From NCBI RefSeq assembly GCF_001591385.1, contig NZ_BCUU01000001.1, positions 62,001-126,000 on the forward strand: a stretch of 64,000 bases of DNA, in the 5' to 3' direction. Of this stretch, positions 45,326 through 55,686 are shown in pieces (positions within the stretch are counted from its first letter, which is position 1; every line of letters begins with the position of its first letter). The position numbers were made by a program, and so were the translations under genes. Origin of the DNA: Variovorax soli NBRC 106424. GTDB taxonomy: Bacteria > Pseudomonadota > Gammaproteobacteria > Burkholderiales > Burkholderiaceae_C. The notes under the pieces were generated by a model, which searched no databases, was not told where the DNA came from, and saw only the letters and a program-made list of their open reading frames with translations.

Positions 45326-46147
45326 ATGAGAAAAACACAATCAGATATCCCTGCCGCACCGGTCATCCAGGTGATCGAGCGCATGTTTGCGCTGATCGAT
45401 GTCCTGGCGTCCCGCGAGGAAGCCATTTCGCTGAAGGAAATCAGCGAAAAGACGGGCCTGCACCCCTCCACCGCCCACCGCATCCTGAACGACCTGGCGG
45501 TCGGGCGCTTTGTCGATCGCCCCGAGGCTGGCAGCTACCGCCTGGGCATGCGCCTGCTGGAGCTGGGCAATCTGGTCAAGGGCCGCCTGAACGTGCGCGA
45601 CGCTGCGCTCGCCCCCATGCGCGAGCTGCACAAGCTGACGCAGCAGCCGGTCAACTTGAGCATGCGCCAGGGCGACGAGATCGTGTACATCGAGCGCGCC
45701 TACAGCGAGCGCTCCGGCATGCAGGTGGTGCGTGCCATCGGCGGCCGTGCGCCCCTGCACCTGACCTCGACCGGCAAGCTGTTCCTGGCACTGGACGACC
45801 CCCAGCGCGTGCGCAGCTACGCCACCCGCACGGGCCTGGCTGGCCACACCAGAAACAGCATCACGCAGCTGCCGGTGCTCGAGCGCGAACTTGCCAAGGC
45901 GCGCCAGTACGGCATCGCCCGCGACAACGAAGAGCTGGAGCTGGGTGTGCGCTGCATGGCGGCCGGCATCTACGACGACCAGGGCAAGCTCGTGGCCGGC
46001 CTGTCGGTGTCGGCGCCGGCCGATCGGCTGGACGACGGCTGGCTGCCCAAGCTGCAGGCCACCGCCAACGAAATCTCGGGGGCGCTGGGCTACAAGGCCG
46101 AAGCGCCGCAGGCACCGGCCGCGCCGGCTACAGATTCCGCCGCCTGA
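45326..46147 (+). CDS. IclR family transcriptional regulator
   Basis: 273-residue regulator with an N-terminal winged helix (ISLKEISEKTGLHPSTAHRILNDL, residues about 35-58) and a C-terminal IclR effector domain (LTSTGKLFLA, AAGIYDDQGKLVAGLSVSAP). The effector is not predictable. It follows bpt by 30 bp and ends before a shared bidirectional terminator; no catabolic genes are adjacent, so targets are probably elsewhere. Confidence 0.93.
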   Translation: MRKTQSDIPAAPVIQVIERMFALIDVLASREEAISLKEISEKTGLHPSTAHRILNDLAVGRFVDRPEAGSYRLGMRLLELGNLVKGRLNVRDAALAPMRELHKLTQQPVNLSMRQGDEIVYIERAYSERSGMQVVRAIGGRAPLHLTSTGKLFLALDDPQRVRSYATRTGLAGHTRNSITQLPVLERELAKARQYGIARDNEELELGVRCMAAGIYDDQGKLVAGLSVSAPADRLDDGWLPKLQATANEISGALGYKAEAPQAPAAPATDSAA

Positions 46148-46166
46148 GGGCCTCGCCTGCTCAATG

Positions 46167-46192
46167 AAAAAGCCCGCCGATGGCGGGCTTTT
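46167..46192. terminator. bidirectional intrinsic terminator between iclR-type gene and pbpG
   Basis: Perfect stem aaaagcccgcc / ggcgggctttt with a 4-nt loop; T runs occur on both strands, so it ends both convergent transcripts. Confidence 0.88.
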
Positions 46193-46213
46193 CGTTTGCG
46201 GCTCTGGCGCGTA

Positions 46214-47380
46214 TCAGCTGGCGGCGTGCGCGCTTGCCACCGGCGTGTGGCTGGCAGCCGGCGCCATCACCTGGGTGGCCTCCACCCAGCGGCGCACACG
46301 CTCGGCGTCGCCGAGGCGGCTGAGCTTGCCGGCGGAATCCAGGAAAACCATGATCAGCTTGCGGCCGGCAATGCGGGCCTGCATCACCAGGCACTGGCCG
46401 GCCTCGGAGATGTAGCCGGTCTTCTGCAGGCCGATGTCCCAGTCGGGGTTCTTTACCAGGCGGTTGGTGGTGTTGAACTGCAGCGTCCGGCTGCCCACTT
46501 CGACCACGCGCTCGGGCGAGGTGGTGAGCTGGCGCAGCGTGGGATCGGCATAGGCGTAGTTCACCAGCAGCGCCAGATCGCGCGCGCTGGACTGGTTGCC
46601 GCTGGATAGGCCCGTGGGCTCGACATAGCGGGTGTCGTGCATGCCGATCGAACGGGCCTTGGCATTCATCATGGCCACGAAGGTATCGATGCCGCCCGGG
46701 TAGGTGCGGCCCAGCGCGTGCGCAGCACGGTTCTCGCTGGACATGAGGGCCAGGTGCAGCAGTTCGCCGCGGGGCAGCGACGTGCCCACGCGCAGGCGCG
46801 AGCTGCTGTGCTTCTCGGTGTCCACGTCATCCTGGGTGATGGTGATCATCTCCTCGGACGGCAGGTGTGCCTCGCTGATCAGCACGCCGGTCATCAGCTT
46901 GGTGATGGAGGCAATGGGCAGCACGGCCTGGTCGTTCTTGCTGAACAGCACTTCTCGCGTGTCCTGGTCGACCACCAGCGCCACGCTGGACTTCAGGTCG
47001 AGCACATCGTCGGTGCCATGAAGGCCGGCGAGCTGGCCGAAGGATTGGCGGGCCGGCTCGGCCATGCGCACCACCGAGCGGCGCTGAACCGTGACGACCG
47101 ACTTGCCACCGCGCTTGCTCAGGGTAGCGGTGACGTTGCGTCCGCCACGGGCAGTCTTCTCGACGGCAGGCGCCTTGGCGGTACGAGTGGCCTTGGCCGG
47201 GGATTTGGACGCCGGCTTGGCGGCGGATTTGGTGGAAGTCGCCTGCTTCTTGGAGGCTACTTCCTTCTTCGACGACGCTGCGTGGGCGCCGGACAACAAA
47301 AAAGCCGTCGCAAAAAACGCGGCGGCGAGTGTGCGCAGGATCCGCTGGCTTGGAACTCGGCCGGGATGGGCTTCGGGCAT
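46214..47380 (-). CDS. pbpG: D-alanyl-D-alanine endopeptidase / PBP7-type serine peptidase
   Basis: Penicillin-binding protein of the S11 family that cleaves peptidoglycan crosslinks. Active-site motifs are in order: SxxK (SITK), SxN (SSEN) and KTG (QKTGYISEAG). An N-terminal signal peptide (LAAAFFATAFLLSGAHA) is followed by an unusual Lys/Ala/Ser-rich linker of about 60 residues before the catalytic domain, making it 388 aa versus about 310 in E. coli PBP7. The start at 47380 has a clear ggagag site. It has its own upstream promoter. Confidence 0.92.
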   Translation of the reverse strand: MPEAHPGRVPSQRILRTLAAAFFATAFLLSGAHAASSKKEVASKKQATSTKSAAKPASKSPAKATRTAKAPAVEKTARGGRNVTATLSKRGGKSVVTVQRRSVVRMAEPARQSFGQLAGLHGTDDVLDLKSSVALVVDQDTREVLFSKNDQAVLPIASITKLMTGVLISEAHLPSEEMITITQDDVDTEKHSSSRLRVGTSLPRGELLHLALMSSENRAAHALGRTYPGGIDTFVAMMNAKARSIGMHDTRYVEPTGLSSGNQSSARDLALLVNYAYADPTLRQLTTSPERVVEVGSRTLQFNTTNRLVKNPDWDIGLQKTGYISEAGQCLVMQARIAGRKLIMVFLDSAGKLSRLGDAERVRRWVEATQVMAPAASHTPVASAHAAS

Positions 47381-47415
47381 TGAAAACTCTCCAGCGGGGG
47401 TGGAAATGGGACCGC

Positions 47416-47444
47416 AGTTTACCTATTAACAAAAAAACACGCAA
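47416..47444 (-). promoter_or_regulatory. predicted sigma-70 promoter of pbpG
   Basis: On the minus strand TTGCGT and TAAACT are separated by exactly 17 bp in an AT-rich patch that stands out from the GC-rich surroundings, about 35 bp upstream of the pbpG start. The hexamers match the consensus only 3/6 and 4/6. Confidence 0.45.
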
Positions 47445-47499
47445 TATCAGTTACTTGCGGCCCCTTCTTCCAGCGAATACCAAGGACTACATTTCGTAA

Positions 47500-49038
47500 C
47501 TAACCTTGAGCCGCGACTCTCTCAGCTTGGCTCTGCAACTTGTTGAGGGCACTCAGATAAGCCTTGGCCGACGCCACCACGATGTCGGGATCGGCCCCGA
47601 CGCCGTTGACGACCCGGCCCGCGTTCTGCAGGCGGACGGTGACTTCTCCCTGGCTTTCGGTCGAACCACTGATGGCGTTGACCGAATAGAGCACCATTTC
47701 CGCGCCGCTCTTCACGTGCGACTCGATGGCCTTCAAGGAGGCATCGACCGGGCCGTTTCCGTCGGATTCACCGGTCACCTCCTTGCCCTCCACCGTGAAC
47801 ACGATGCGCGCCTGGGGCCGCTCACCGGTTTCGCTGTGTTGAGACAAAGAAACAAAGCTGAATCGCTCACCAACGTGCGAACCTTCCTCGTCGCTGACAA
47901 GGGCGAGGATGTCTTCATCGAAAATTTCGCTCTTGCGATCCGCCAGTTCCTTGAAGCGGGAGAACGCGGTGTTGATGTCGGCCTCGCTCTCCATGACCAC
48001 GCCCAGTTCCTGCAGGCGCTGCTTGAAGGCATTGCGGCCGCTGAGCTTGCCCAGGACGATCTTGTTGTTGGTCCAGCCCACGTCTTCGGCGCGCATGATC
48101 TCGTAGGTGTCGCGCGCCTTGAGCACGCCGTCCTGGTGGATGCCCGAGGCATGGGCAAAGGCGTTGGCGCCCACCACGGCCTTGTTGGGCTGCACCACGA
48201 AGCCGGTGGTCTGGCTCACCATGCGGCTGGCCGCCAGGATGTGGGGCGTGTCGATGTTCAGCTCCAGCCCGAAGTAGTCCTTGCGGGTCTTCACCGCCAT
48301 CACGATTTCCTCGAGCGAGCAGTTGCCGGCGCGCTCGCCCAGGCCGTTGATGGTGCATTCCACCTGGCGCGCGCCGCCGATCTTCACGCCGGCCAGCGAG
48401 TTGGCCACCGCCATGCCCAGGTCGTTGTGGCAGTGCACGGACCACACCGCCTTGTCGCTGTTGGGAATGCGCTCGCGCAGGTTCTTGATGAAGTTGCCGT
48501 ACAGCTCCGGAATGGCATAGCCCACGGTGTCGGGCACGTTGATGGTGGTGGCGCCCTCCTGGATCACCGCCTCCAGCACGCGGCAGAGAAAGTCCACGTC
48601 GCTGCGGTAGCCGTCCTCGGGGCTGAACTCGATGTCGCCCATGAGGTTGCGTGCGAAGCGCACCGACAGGCGGGCCTGCTCCAGCACCTCTTCCGGTGTC
48701 ATGCGCAGCTTCTTCTCCATGTGCAGCGGAGAAGTCGCGATGAAGGTGTGGATGCGCCCGCGCGCCGCGCCCTTCAGGGCCTCGGCGGCACGCGAAATGT
48801 CGCGGTCGTTGGCCCGCGAGAGGCCGCACACTGTCGATTCCTTGATGACATTGGCGATGGCCTGCACGGCCTCGAAATCGCCGTTGGAGCTGGCGGGAAA
48901 GCCCGCCTCGATCACGTCGACCCGCAGGCGCTCGAGCTGGCGGGCAATGCGCAGCTTCTCGTCGCGCGTCATGGAAGCGCCTGGCGACTGCTCGCCGTCG
49001 CGCAGGGTGGTGTCGAAAATGATCAGCTTGTCGGTCAT
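47500..49038 (-). CDS. leuA: 2-isopropylmalate synthase (512-residue, LeuA type 1)
   Basis: Condenses acetyl-CoA and 2-oxoisovalerate, the committed step of leucine synthesis. The catalytic N-terminal TIM barrel has [13 protein letters not shown] and the metal HxH in [10 protein letters not shown]; the C-terminal Leu-sensing domain ([14 protein letters not shown] region) is present. At 512 aa it is the typical proteobacterial short form. It lies 76 bp after a second, longer isopropylmalate synthase gene and starts after a good aggag site. Confidence 0.95.
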   Translation of the reverse strand: MTDKLIIFDTTLRDGEQSPGASMTRDEKLRIARQLERLRVDVIEAGFPASSNGDFEAVQAIANVIKESTVCGLSRANDRDISRAAEALKGAARGRIHTFIATSPLHMEKKLRMTPEEVLEQARLSVRFARNLMGDIEFSPEDGYRSDVDFLCRVLEAVIQEGATTINVPDTVGYAIPELYGNFIKNLRERIPNSDKAVWSVHCHNDLGMAVANSLAGVKIGGARQVECTINGLGERAGNCSLEEIVMAVKTRKDYFGLELNIDTPHILAASRMVSQTTGFVVQPNKAVVGANAFAHASGIHQDGVLKARDTYEIMRAEDVGWTNNKIVLGKLSGRNAFKQRLQELGVVMESEADINTAFSRFKELADRKSEIFDEDILALVSDEEGSHVGERFSFVSLSQHSETGERPQARIVFTVEGKEVTGESDGNGPVDASLKAIESHVKSGAEMVLYSVNAISGSTESQGEVTVRLQNAGRVVNGVGADPDIVVASAKAYLSALNKLQSQAERVAAQG

Positions 49039-49083
49039 CGTGTTCTCCTGGTGTGTGCGCCCCCGGCGGGCTGCGGCGCACGC

Positions 49084-49103
49084 CGCCCCTTTTTCGGGGC
49101 GGC
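49084..49103 (-). repeat. stem-loop between the two isopropylmalate synthase genes
   Basis: gccgcccc and ggggcggc flank a gaaaaa/ttttt-containing loop. No T tract follows on the minus strand, so I read it as an mRNA processing or partial-termination element rather than a full terminator. Confidence 0.45.
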
Positions 49104-49114
49104 TGCGCGCAAGC

Positions 49115-50818
49115 TCAAGCGGCTTCGAGGGCGGATTGTGCGCTCTTTGCGCCCTGGCCCCGGCCGCGCGTCACGCCCGAGACGATGGCCTTGAGCGAGG
49201 CCGAAATGATGTCCGCGTCGATGCCCACGCCGAACAGCGTGCGCGATTCATCCACCCGCACTTCCATATAGGCCACGGCGCGGGCGTCCGCACCCGTGCC
49301 GATGGCATGCTGGTGGTAGTCGATCACGCGGATCGCGTGCCCGGTGGCTTCGGACAGCGCCCGGATGAATGCGTCGACCGGTCCGTTGCCGCGGCCTTCG
49401 ATGGCCCGGATTTCACCGTCCCACTTCAGGTCGCCGCGCAGCACCACCTGGGCGTTGGCGCCCTCGCCCTGCTCTTCCAGCACGCGGTGCGTGAGCGCAT
49501 GCGCGGCCGCCACGCCGTACTCGCGCTGGAAGATGTCCCACAGGTCGGCCGCGGACATCTCCTTGCCGGCCACGTCCATCTCGCGCTGCACCACCTGGCT
49601 GAATTCGATCTGCAGGCGGCGCGGCATCTCGAGCCCGTATTCCGCCTCGAGCAGGTACGAGATGCCGCCCTTGCCCGACTGGCTGTTGACCCGGATCACC
49701 GCCTCGTAGCTGCGGCCGACGTCCTTCGGGTCGATCGGCAGGTAGGGCATGTCCCAGATGTCGTCGTCCTTGCGGGCGGCGAAAGCCTTCTTGATCGCGT
49801 CCTGATGCGAGCCGGAGAAAGAGGTGTAGACCAGGTCCCCGGCGTAGGGGTGGCGCGGATGCACCGGCAACTGGTTGCAGTGCTCGACGGTGGCGCGGAT
49901 CTCGTCGATGTTCGAGAAGTCCAGCTCGGGCGAAACGCCTTGGGTGTACAGATTGAGCGCGACGTTGACCAGGTCGAGGTTGCCGGTGCGCTCGCCGTTG
50001 CCGAACAGGCACCCTTCGATGCGGTCGGCGCCCGCCATCAGGGCGAACTCGCCGGCGGCCGTGCCGGTGCCGCGGTCATTGTGCGGATGCACCGACAGCA
50101 CGATGCTGTCGCGCCGCGCCAGGTTGCGATGCATCCACTCGATCATGTCGGCGAAGATGTTCGGCGTGGAATGCTCCACCGTCGAAGGCAGGTTGATGAT
50201 GCACTTGCGCGCGGGCGTCGGCGCCCAGACCTCGGTCACGGCGTCGACCACGCGCTTGGAGAAAGCCAGGTCGGTGCCCGAGAACATCTCGGGCGAATAC
50301 TGGAAGGTCCACTCGGTGCCGGGCTGCGTGGCGGCCAGTTCCTTGAACATGCGCGCATGGCTGGTGGCCAGCTCGACGATGCCGTCCTCGTCCATGCCCA
50401 GCACCACCTTGCGCATCACCGGCGCCACGGCGTTGTACAGGTGCACGATGGCGCGCGGTGCGCCCTGCAGCGACTCGAAGGTGCGCTCGATGAGGTGGTC
50501 GCGCGCCTGCGTCAGCACCTGGATCGTCACGTCGTCGGGGATGCGGTCTTCCTCGATGAGCTTGCGCACGAAATCGAACTCGACCTGCGAGGCCGAGGGG
50601 AAACCCACCTCGATCTCCTTGAAGCCGATCTTCACCAGCATCTCGAACATGCGCATCTTGCGCTCGAGATCCATGGGCTCCACCAGCGCCTGGTTGCCGT
50701 CACGCAGGTCGGTCGACAGCCAGATCGGCGCGCGGGTCAGGACGGCGTCCGGCCAGGTGCGGTCTTTGAGGCCTACGGGTGCGAAGGCGCGGTACTTGCG
50801 GCTGGGTTGCTTCAACAT
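49115..50818 (-). CDS. leuA: 2-isopropylmalate synthase (567-residue, LeuA type 2)
   Basis: Second isopropylmalate synthase, of the longer family found in Actinobacteria and many Burkholderiales. Catalytic segments are [11 protein letters not shown] and the metal-binding [11 protein letters not shown]; a C-terminal regulatory domain follows ([13 protein letters not shown]). The start at 50818 ([12 protein letters not shown]) is right for the family; the reading frame extends to 50869 through the attenuator. It is preceded by a leader peptide and terminator, so expression is probably controlled by charged tRNA-Leu. Confidence 0.94.
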   Translation of the reverse strand: MLKQPSRKYRAFAPVGLKDRTWPDAVLTRAPIWLSTDLRDGNQALVEPMDLERKMRMFEMLVKIGFKEIEVGFPSASQVEFDFVRKLIEEDRIPDDVTIQVLTQARDHLIERTFESLQGAPRAIVHLYNAVAPVMRKVVLGMDEDGIVELATSHARMFKELAATQPGTEWTFQYSPEMFSGTDLAFSKRVVDAVTEVWAPTPARKCIINLPSTVEHSTPNIFADMIEWMHRNLARRDSIVLSVHPHNDRGTGTAAGEFALMAGADRIEGCLFGNGERTGNLDLVNVALNLYTQGVSPELDFSNIDEIRATVEHCNQLPVHPRHPYAGDLVYTSFSGSHQDAIKKAFAARKDDDIWDMPYLPIDPKDVGRSYEAVIRVNSQSGKGGISYLLEAEYGLEMPRRLQIEFSQVVQREMDVAGKEMSAADLWDIFQREYGVAAAHALTHRVLEEQGEGANAQVVLRGDLKWDGEIRAIEGRGNGPVDAFIRALSEATGHAIRVIDYHQHAIGTGADARAVAYMEVRVDESRTLFGVGIDADIISASLKAIVSGVTRGRGQGAKSAQSALEAA

Positions 50819-50860
50819 GGCTTCTCTCTTGCTGGTGATGGTTGTCGAGCCCAGCAACCC

Positions 50861-50899
50861 CAAAAACAAACGGCCCGTTGCTGGTGCTAACGGGCCGTT
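50861..50899 (-). terminator. leucine attenuator terminator upstream of leuA
   Basis: Perfect 11-bp stem aacggcccgtt / aacgggccgtt with a 9-nt loop, followed on the minus strand by ttgttttt. It sits between the leader peptide stop (50922) and the leuA start (50818), the position of an attenuator terminator. Confidence 0.85.
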
Positions 50900-50921
50900 G
50901 GTCGAAAAAATTGCGCGTGCG

Positions 50922-50975
50922 CTACCGACTCCGCCCGAAGGGGATGAGTAGTAGGGCCAGCGAAATCTTTTGCAT
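50922..50975 (-). CDS. leuL: putative leu leader peptide (17 aa)
   Basis: A 17-codon [20 protein letters not shown], encoded on the minus strand between pssA and leuA. It holds four Leu codons in a cluster (CTG GCC CTA CTA CTC), two of them the rare CTA in this GC-rich genome, then Ile. It ends 22 bases before a strong terminator. This is the expected layout for ribosome-mediated attenuation: with scarce Leu-tRNA the ribosome stalls on the Leu cluster and prevents terminator formation. The ribosome-binding site is weak (tagag). Confidence 0.75.
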   Translation of the reverse strand: MQKISLALLLIPFGRSR

Positions 50976-51004
50976 GGTGGCGCAACTCTAGCACAAGTTC
51001 CAGG

Positions 51005-51829
51005 CTAGTTATGCAAGCCGCGCTCGTCCGGCTCGTCGGTCGACACGCTGATCACGCTGGCCTGCTGCCCCTTGGCCTTGCGCCAGGCGTACACCACGTA
51101 CCCGCTCAGGCCATAGGCGACGAACAGGCTGAACAGCACCGTCGGCGGGTGGATGTTGATCACGGCAATGCCCAGCGCGATCAGCACGATGACCGCGAAA
51201 GGCACACTGCGCTTCATCTGCACGTCCTTGAAGCTGTAGAACGGCGCGTTGGTCACCATGCTCAGGCCCGCGTAAAGCGTGAAGCCGAAGGTGATCCAGG
51301 TGATCTGGTTCCAGCTGAGGTAGAGCACATCGCCGCCGCGCCGGCCCCACTCCGTCATGAGCCAGATGAAGCCAGCCACCAGGGCCGCCGCCGCCGGCGA
51401 CGGCAGGCCCTGGAACCAGCGCTTGTCGATCACGCCTGTGTTGACGTTGAAACGCGCCAGCCGCAGCGCCGCGCAGGCGCAATAGACGAAGGCAGCGATC
51501 CAGCCCCAGCGGCCCAGCCCCTTGAGCGACCACTCGTAGGCGATGAGCGCCGGCGCCGCGCCGAAGGACACCATGTCCGACAGCGAGTCCATCTGCTCGC
51601 CAAAGGCGCTCTGCGTGTTGGTCATGCGCGCCACACGGCCGTCGAGGCTGTCGAGGACCATGGCGGCGAACACGCCCAGCGCCGCCTGGTCGAAGCGCGC
51701 GTTCATCGCCATCACGATGGCGTAGAAGCCGCCGAAGAGCGCTCCCAATGTGAAGAGATTGGGAAGAATGTAGATGCCCTTGCGCCGCTTCTTCGGCTCG
51801 AGGGGCATCAACGGGGTGTCGTCATGCAT
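51005..51829 (-). CDS. pssA: CDP-diacylglycerol-serine O-phosphatidyltransferase
   Basis: Integral membrane enzyme of the CDP-alcohol phosphatidyltransferase family making phosphatidylserine, the precursor of phosphatidylethanolamine. The signature DG-x2-AR-x8-G-x3-D-x3-D is read as DGRVAR...GEQMDSLSD. About eight hydrophobic helices follow. The start at 51829 (MHDDTPLMP) gives 274 aa. It lies between the ilvC terminator and the leuA leader, in the same direction; its 3' end is only about 30 bp from the leader ATG, so leuA transcription may partly start inside or upstream of pssA. Confidence 0.93.
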   Translation of the reverse strand: MHDDTPLMPLEPKKRRKGIYILPNLFTLGALFGGFYAIVMAMNARFDQAALGVFAAMVLDSLDGRVARMTNTQSAFGEQMDSLSDMVSFGAAPALIAYEWSLKGLGRWGWIAAFVYCACAALRLARFNVNTGVIDKRWFQGLPSPAAAALVAGFIWLMTEWGRRGGDVLYLSWNQITWITFGFTLYAGLSMVTNAPFYSFKDVQMKRSVPFAVIVLIALGIAVINIHPPTVLFSLFVAYGLSGYVVYAWRKAKGQQASVISVSTDEPDERGLHN

Positions 51830-51879
51830 GGGGGCGAAGTGTAGTTCAGCGTTGCCAGCGCACTTGGCGCGGCGCAATG

Positions 51880-51906
51880 AAAAAGGCCGCCCGCAAGGAC
51901 GGCCTT
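51880..51906 (-). terminator. intrinsic terminator of ilvC
   Basis: Near-perfect stem aaaggccgccc / ggacggccttt with a gcaa loop; on the minus strand it is followed by tttttc. It lies between the ilvC stop and the pssA start. Confidence 0.85.
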
Positions 51907-51925
51907 TGCTTCACAAGCCGACGGC

Positions 51926-53475
<1,550 letters not shown>

Positions 53476-53607
53476 GTGTTTGCGTGACTCCTCTTTTCGC
53501 TGCCCTCCCCCGCGCACGGTAATGCGCGAGCTCGGCAAGCAATAGATTCGTCAGGTTTGGGTTGACCAAGGAGCCACCCCGCAGGTGCGAGGCGGCCCAT
53601 CTTCTGT

Positions 53608-55392
53608 TCAGAGGTCCTCGGACCCCATCAGCATTTCGGTGATGCCCTTGCCGGCCTGCACCATCGGGAACACGTTCTCGGTGGGGTCGGTGCGGAAGTC
53701 CATGAACACGGTCCGGTCCTTGAGCTTGCGCGCCTCGCGCAGCGCCGGCTCCACGTCCTGCGGCCGTTCGATCAGCATGCCGACGTGGCCATAGGCCTCG
53801 GCCAGCTTCACGAAGTTGGGCAGCGCGTCCATGTAGCTGTGGCTGTAGCGGCCGGAGTATTCGATCTCCTGCCACTGGCGCACCATGCCCAGGTAGCGGT
53901 TGTTGAGAGAGACGATCTTGATCGGCGTGTTGTACTGCAGGCAGGTGGAAAGCTCCTGGATGCACATCTGCACCGAGCCTTCGCCGGTGATGCAGAACAC
54001 TTCCGAATCGGGCTTGGCCAGCTTGATGCCCATGGCATAGGGAATGCCCACGCCCATGGTGCCCAGGCCACCGGAGTTGATCCAGCGGCGCGGCTCCTCG
54101 AAACGGTAGTACTGCGCCGCCCACATCTGGTGCTGGCCCACATCGGAAGTGATGTAGGTGTCGGCGTCCTTGGTCATGTTCCACAGCGTCTCGACCACCT
54201 GCTGCGGCTTGATGACCTCGGTGTTGCCACGGTCGTACTTGAGGCAGTCGCGGCTGCGCCAGCCTTCGATGGCCTTCCACCAGCCGGCCAGGGCTTGCTC
54301 GTCGGGACGCGTGTCGCTCTCGCGGATCATGGCGATGAGCTCGGTGAGCACGTCCTTCACGTCGCCGACGATCGGGATGTCGACCTTCACCCGCTTGGAG
54401 ATGCTCGAGGGGTCGATGTCGACGTGGATGATCTTGCGTTCGTTCTGCGCGAAATGCTTGGGGTTGCCGATCACGCGGTCGTCGAAGCGCGCGCCCACGG
54501 CCAGCAGCACGTCGCAGTTCTGCATGGCCTGATTGGCTTCCAGCGTGCCATGCATGCCCAGCATGCCCAGGAACTTGCGGTCGCTCGCCGGATAGGCACC
54601 CAGGCCCATCAGCGTGTTGGTGACCGGGTAGCCCAGCATGTCGACCAGGGTGCGAAGCTCTTGCGTGGCATTGCCCAGCAGCACGCCGCCGCCGCTGTAG
54701 ATGTAAGGGCGCTTGGCCGTCAGCAGCAGTTGCAGGGCCTTGCGGATCTGCCCGCCGTGGCCCTTGCGCACCGGGTTGTACGAGCGCATTTCCACCTTCT
54801 CCGGGTAGCCGTTGTAGGCCACCTTCTTGAAGGAGACGTCCTTGGGCACGTCCACCACCACGGGGCCGGGGCGGCCGCTGCGTGCGATGTGGAAGGCCTT
54901 CTTCATCGTCTCGGCCAGGTCCTTGACGTCCTTGACCAGGAAGTTGTGCTTGACGATGGGCCGGGTGATGCCGACGGTGTCGCACTCCTGGAAGGCATCC
55001 AGGCCGATGGCGGGCGTCGGGACCTGTCCCGAGATGATCACCATCGGTATCGAATCCATGTAGGCGGTGGCGATGCCGGTCACCGCATTGGTGAGGCCGG
55101 GGCCGGAGGTGACCAGGGCCACGCCCACGTCGCCGGTGGCGCGCGCATAGCCGTCTGCCGCATGCACCGCGGCCTGCTCGTGCCGCACCAGCACGTGCTG
55201 GATGGTGTCCTGCTTGTAGAAGGCGTCGTAGATGTAGAGGACGGCACCGCCGGGATAGCCCCAGACGAACTTGACGTCTTCCGCCTGCAGTGCCTTGACC
55301 AGCACTTCGGCGCCCATGAGTTCTTCGGTTTGGTTGCCCATCCCGGAGGACGCGGCGGCTGCGGAGGAGAGTTCCGCCTTGGAGATTTCCAT
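53608..55392 (-). CDS. ilvB: acetolactate synthase large (catalytic) subunit IlvB
   Basis: ThDP-, FAD- and Mg-dependent enzyme condensing two pyruvates or pyruvate with 2-oxobutyrate. N-terminal PYR domain (GYPGGAVLYIYDAF with activating Glu in HEQAAVHAADGYAR), central FAD-binding domain, and C-terminal ThDP motif GEGSVQMCIQELSTC...LNNRYLGM, where the usual GDG is GEG. The 594-aa length is normal. A 23-residue Ala/Ser-rich N-terminal extension precedes the conserved core. It heads the ilvB-ilvH-ilvC unit. Confidence 0.97.
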   Translation of the reverse strand: MEISKAELSSAAAASSGMGNQTEELMGAEVLVKALQAEDVKFVWGYPGGAVLYIYDAFYKQDTIQHVLVRHEQAAVHAADGYARATGDVGVALVTSGPGLTNAVTGIATAYMDSIPMVIISGQVPTPAIGLDAFQECDTVGITRPIVKHNFLVKDVKDLAETMKKAFHIARSGRPGPVVVDVPKDVSFKKVAYNGYPEKVEMRSYNPVRKGHGGQIRKALQLLLTAKRPYIYSGGGVLLGNATQELRTLVDMLGYPVTNTLMGLGAYPASDRKFLGMLGMHGTLEANQAMQNCDVLLAVGARFDDRVIGNPKHFAQNERKIIHVDIDPSSISKRVKVDIPIVGDVKDVLTELIAMIRESDTRPDEQALAGWWKAIEGWRSRDCLKYDRGNTEVIKPQQVVETLWNMTKDADTYITSDVGQHQMWAAQYYRFEEPRRWINSGGLGTMGVGIPYAMGIKLAKPDSEVFCITGEGSVQMCIQELSTCLQYNTPIKIVSLNNRYLGMVRQWQEIEYSGRYSHSYMDALPNFVKLAEAYGHVGMLIERPQDVEPALREARKLKDRTVFMDFRTDPTENVFPMVQAGKGITEMLMGSEDL

Positions 55393-55686
55393 GATGAACC
55401 TTTGTGATTTTCGGGAACGAAAAACCTTCGGTGCCTCTTTGCCAACCCTTGTGAGGCCGCAGCGAGACTTAAGACCATAGCCATGGGCGAACCAGATTTT
55501 CGCCGGGCTATGACCCGTTTGCCTTTTGACTTGCAGGCGTGATTATGACACTGTCAAGCGCAGTACTTTCCCGGCGGGCGTACGAAAGCTTGCCCGGGGC
55601 ATAATCCGCCGCTGCACGAAAAGCCTGCCGCAGAGCGGGCCAGACAAGGCAAGACATCCACGAAGCGCGCCGCGCCCACCTCTCGC
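55393..55686. promoter_or_regulatory. divergent intergenic region ilvB / ECF sigma gene, with an 11-bp palindrome
   Basis: 294 bp between divergent genes. It contains a perfect palindrome tgaca-c-tgtca at 55546-55556 and TTGACA and CATAAT words on the minus strand that are too close together (4 bp) to form one promoter. I find no convincing leader peptide: a minus-strand frame starting at 55484 (MAMVLSLAAASQGLA) has a few Leu/Val codons but runs on into ilvB and no terminator stem follows it. Confidence 0.4.

Noticed and set aside
55080-55484. Leader peptide for an ilvB attenuator (MAMVLSLAAASQG...)
   Set aside because: The frame has only a few scattered Leu/Val codons, runs on through the ilvB start with no stop, and no terminator stem lies between it and ilvB, unlike the leuA leader.
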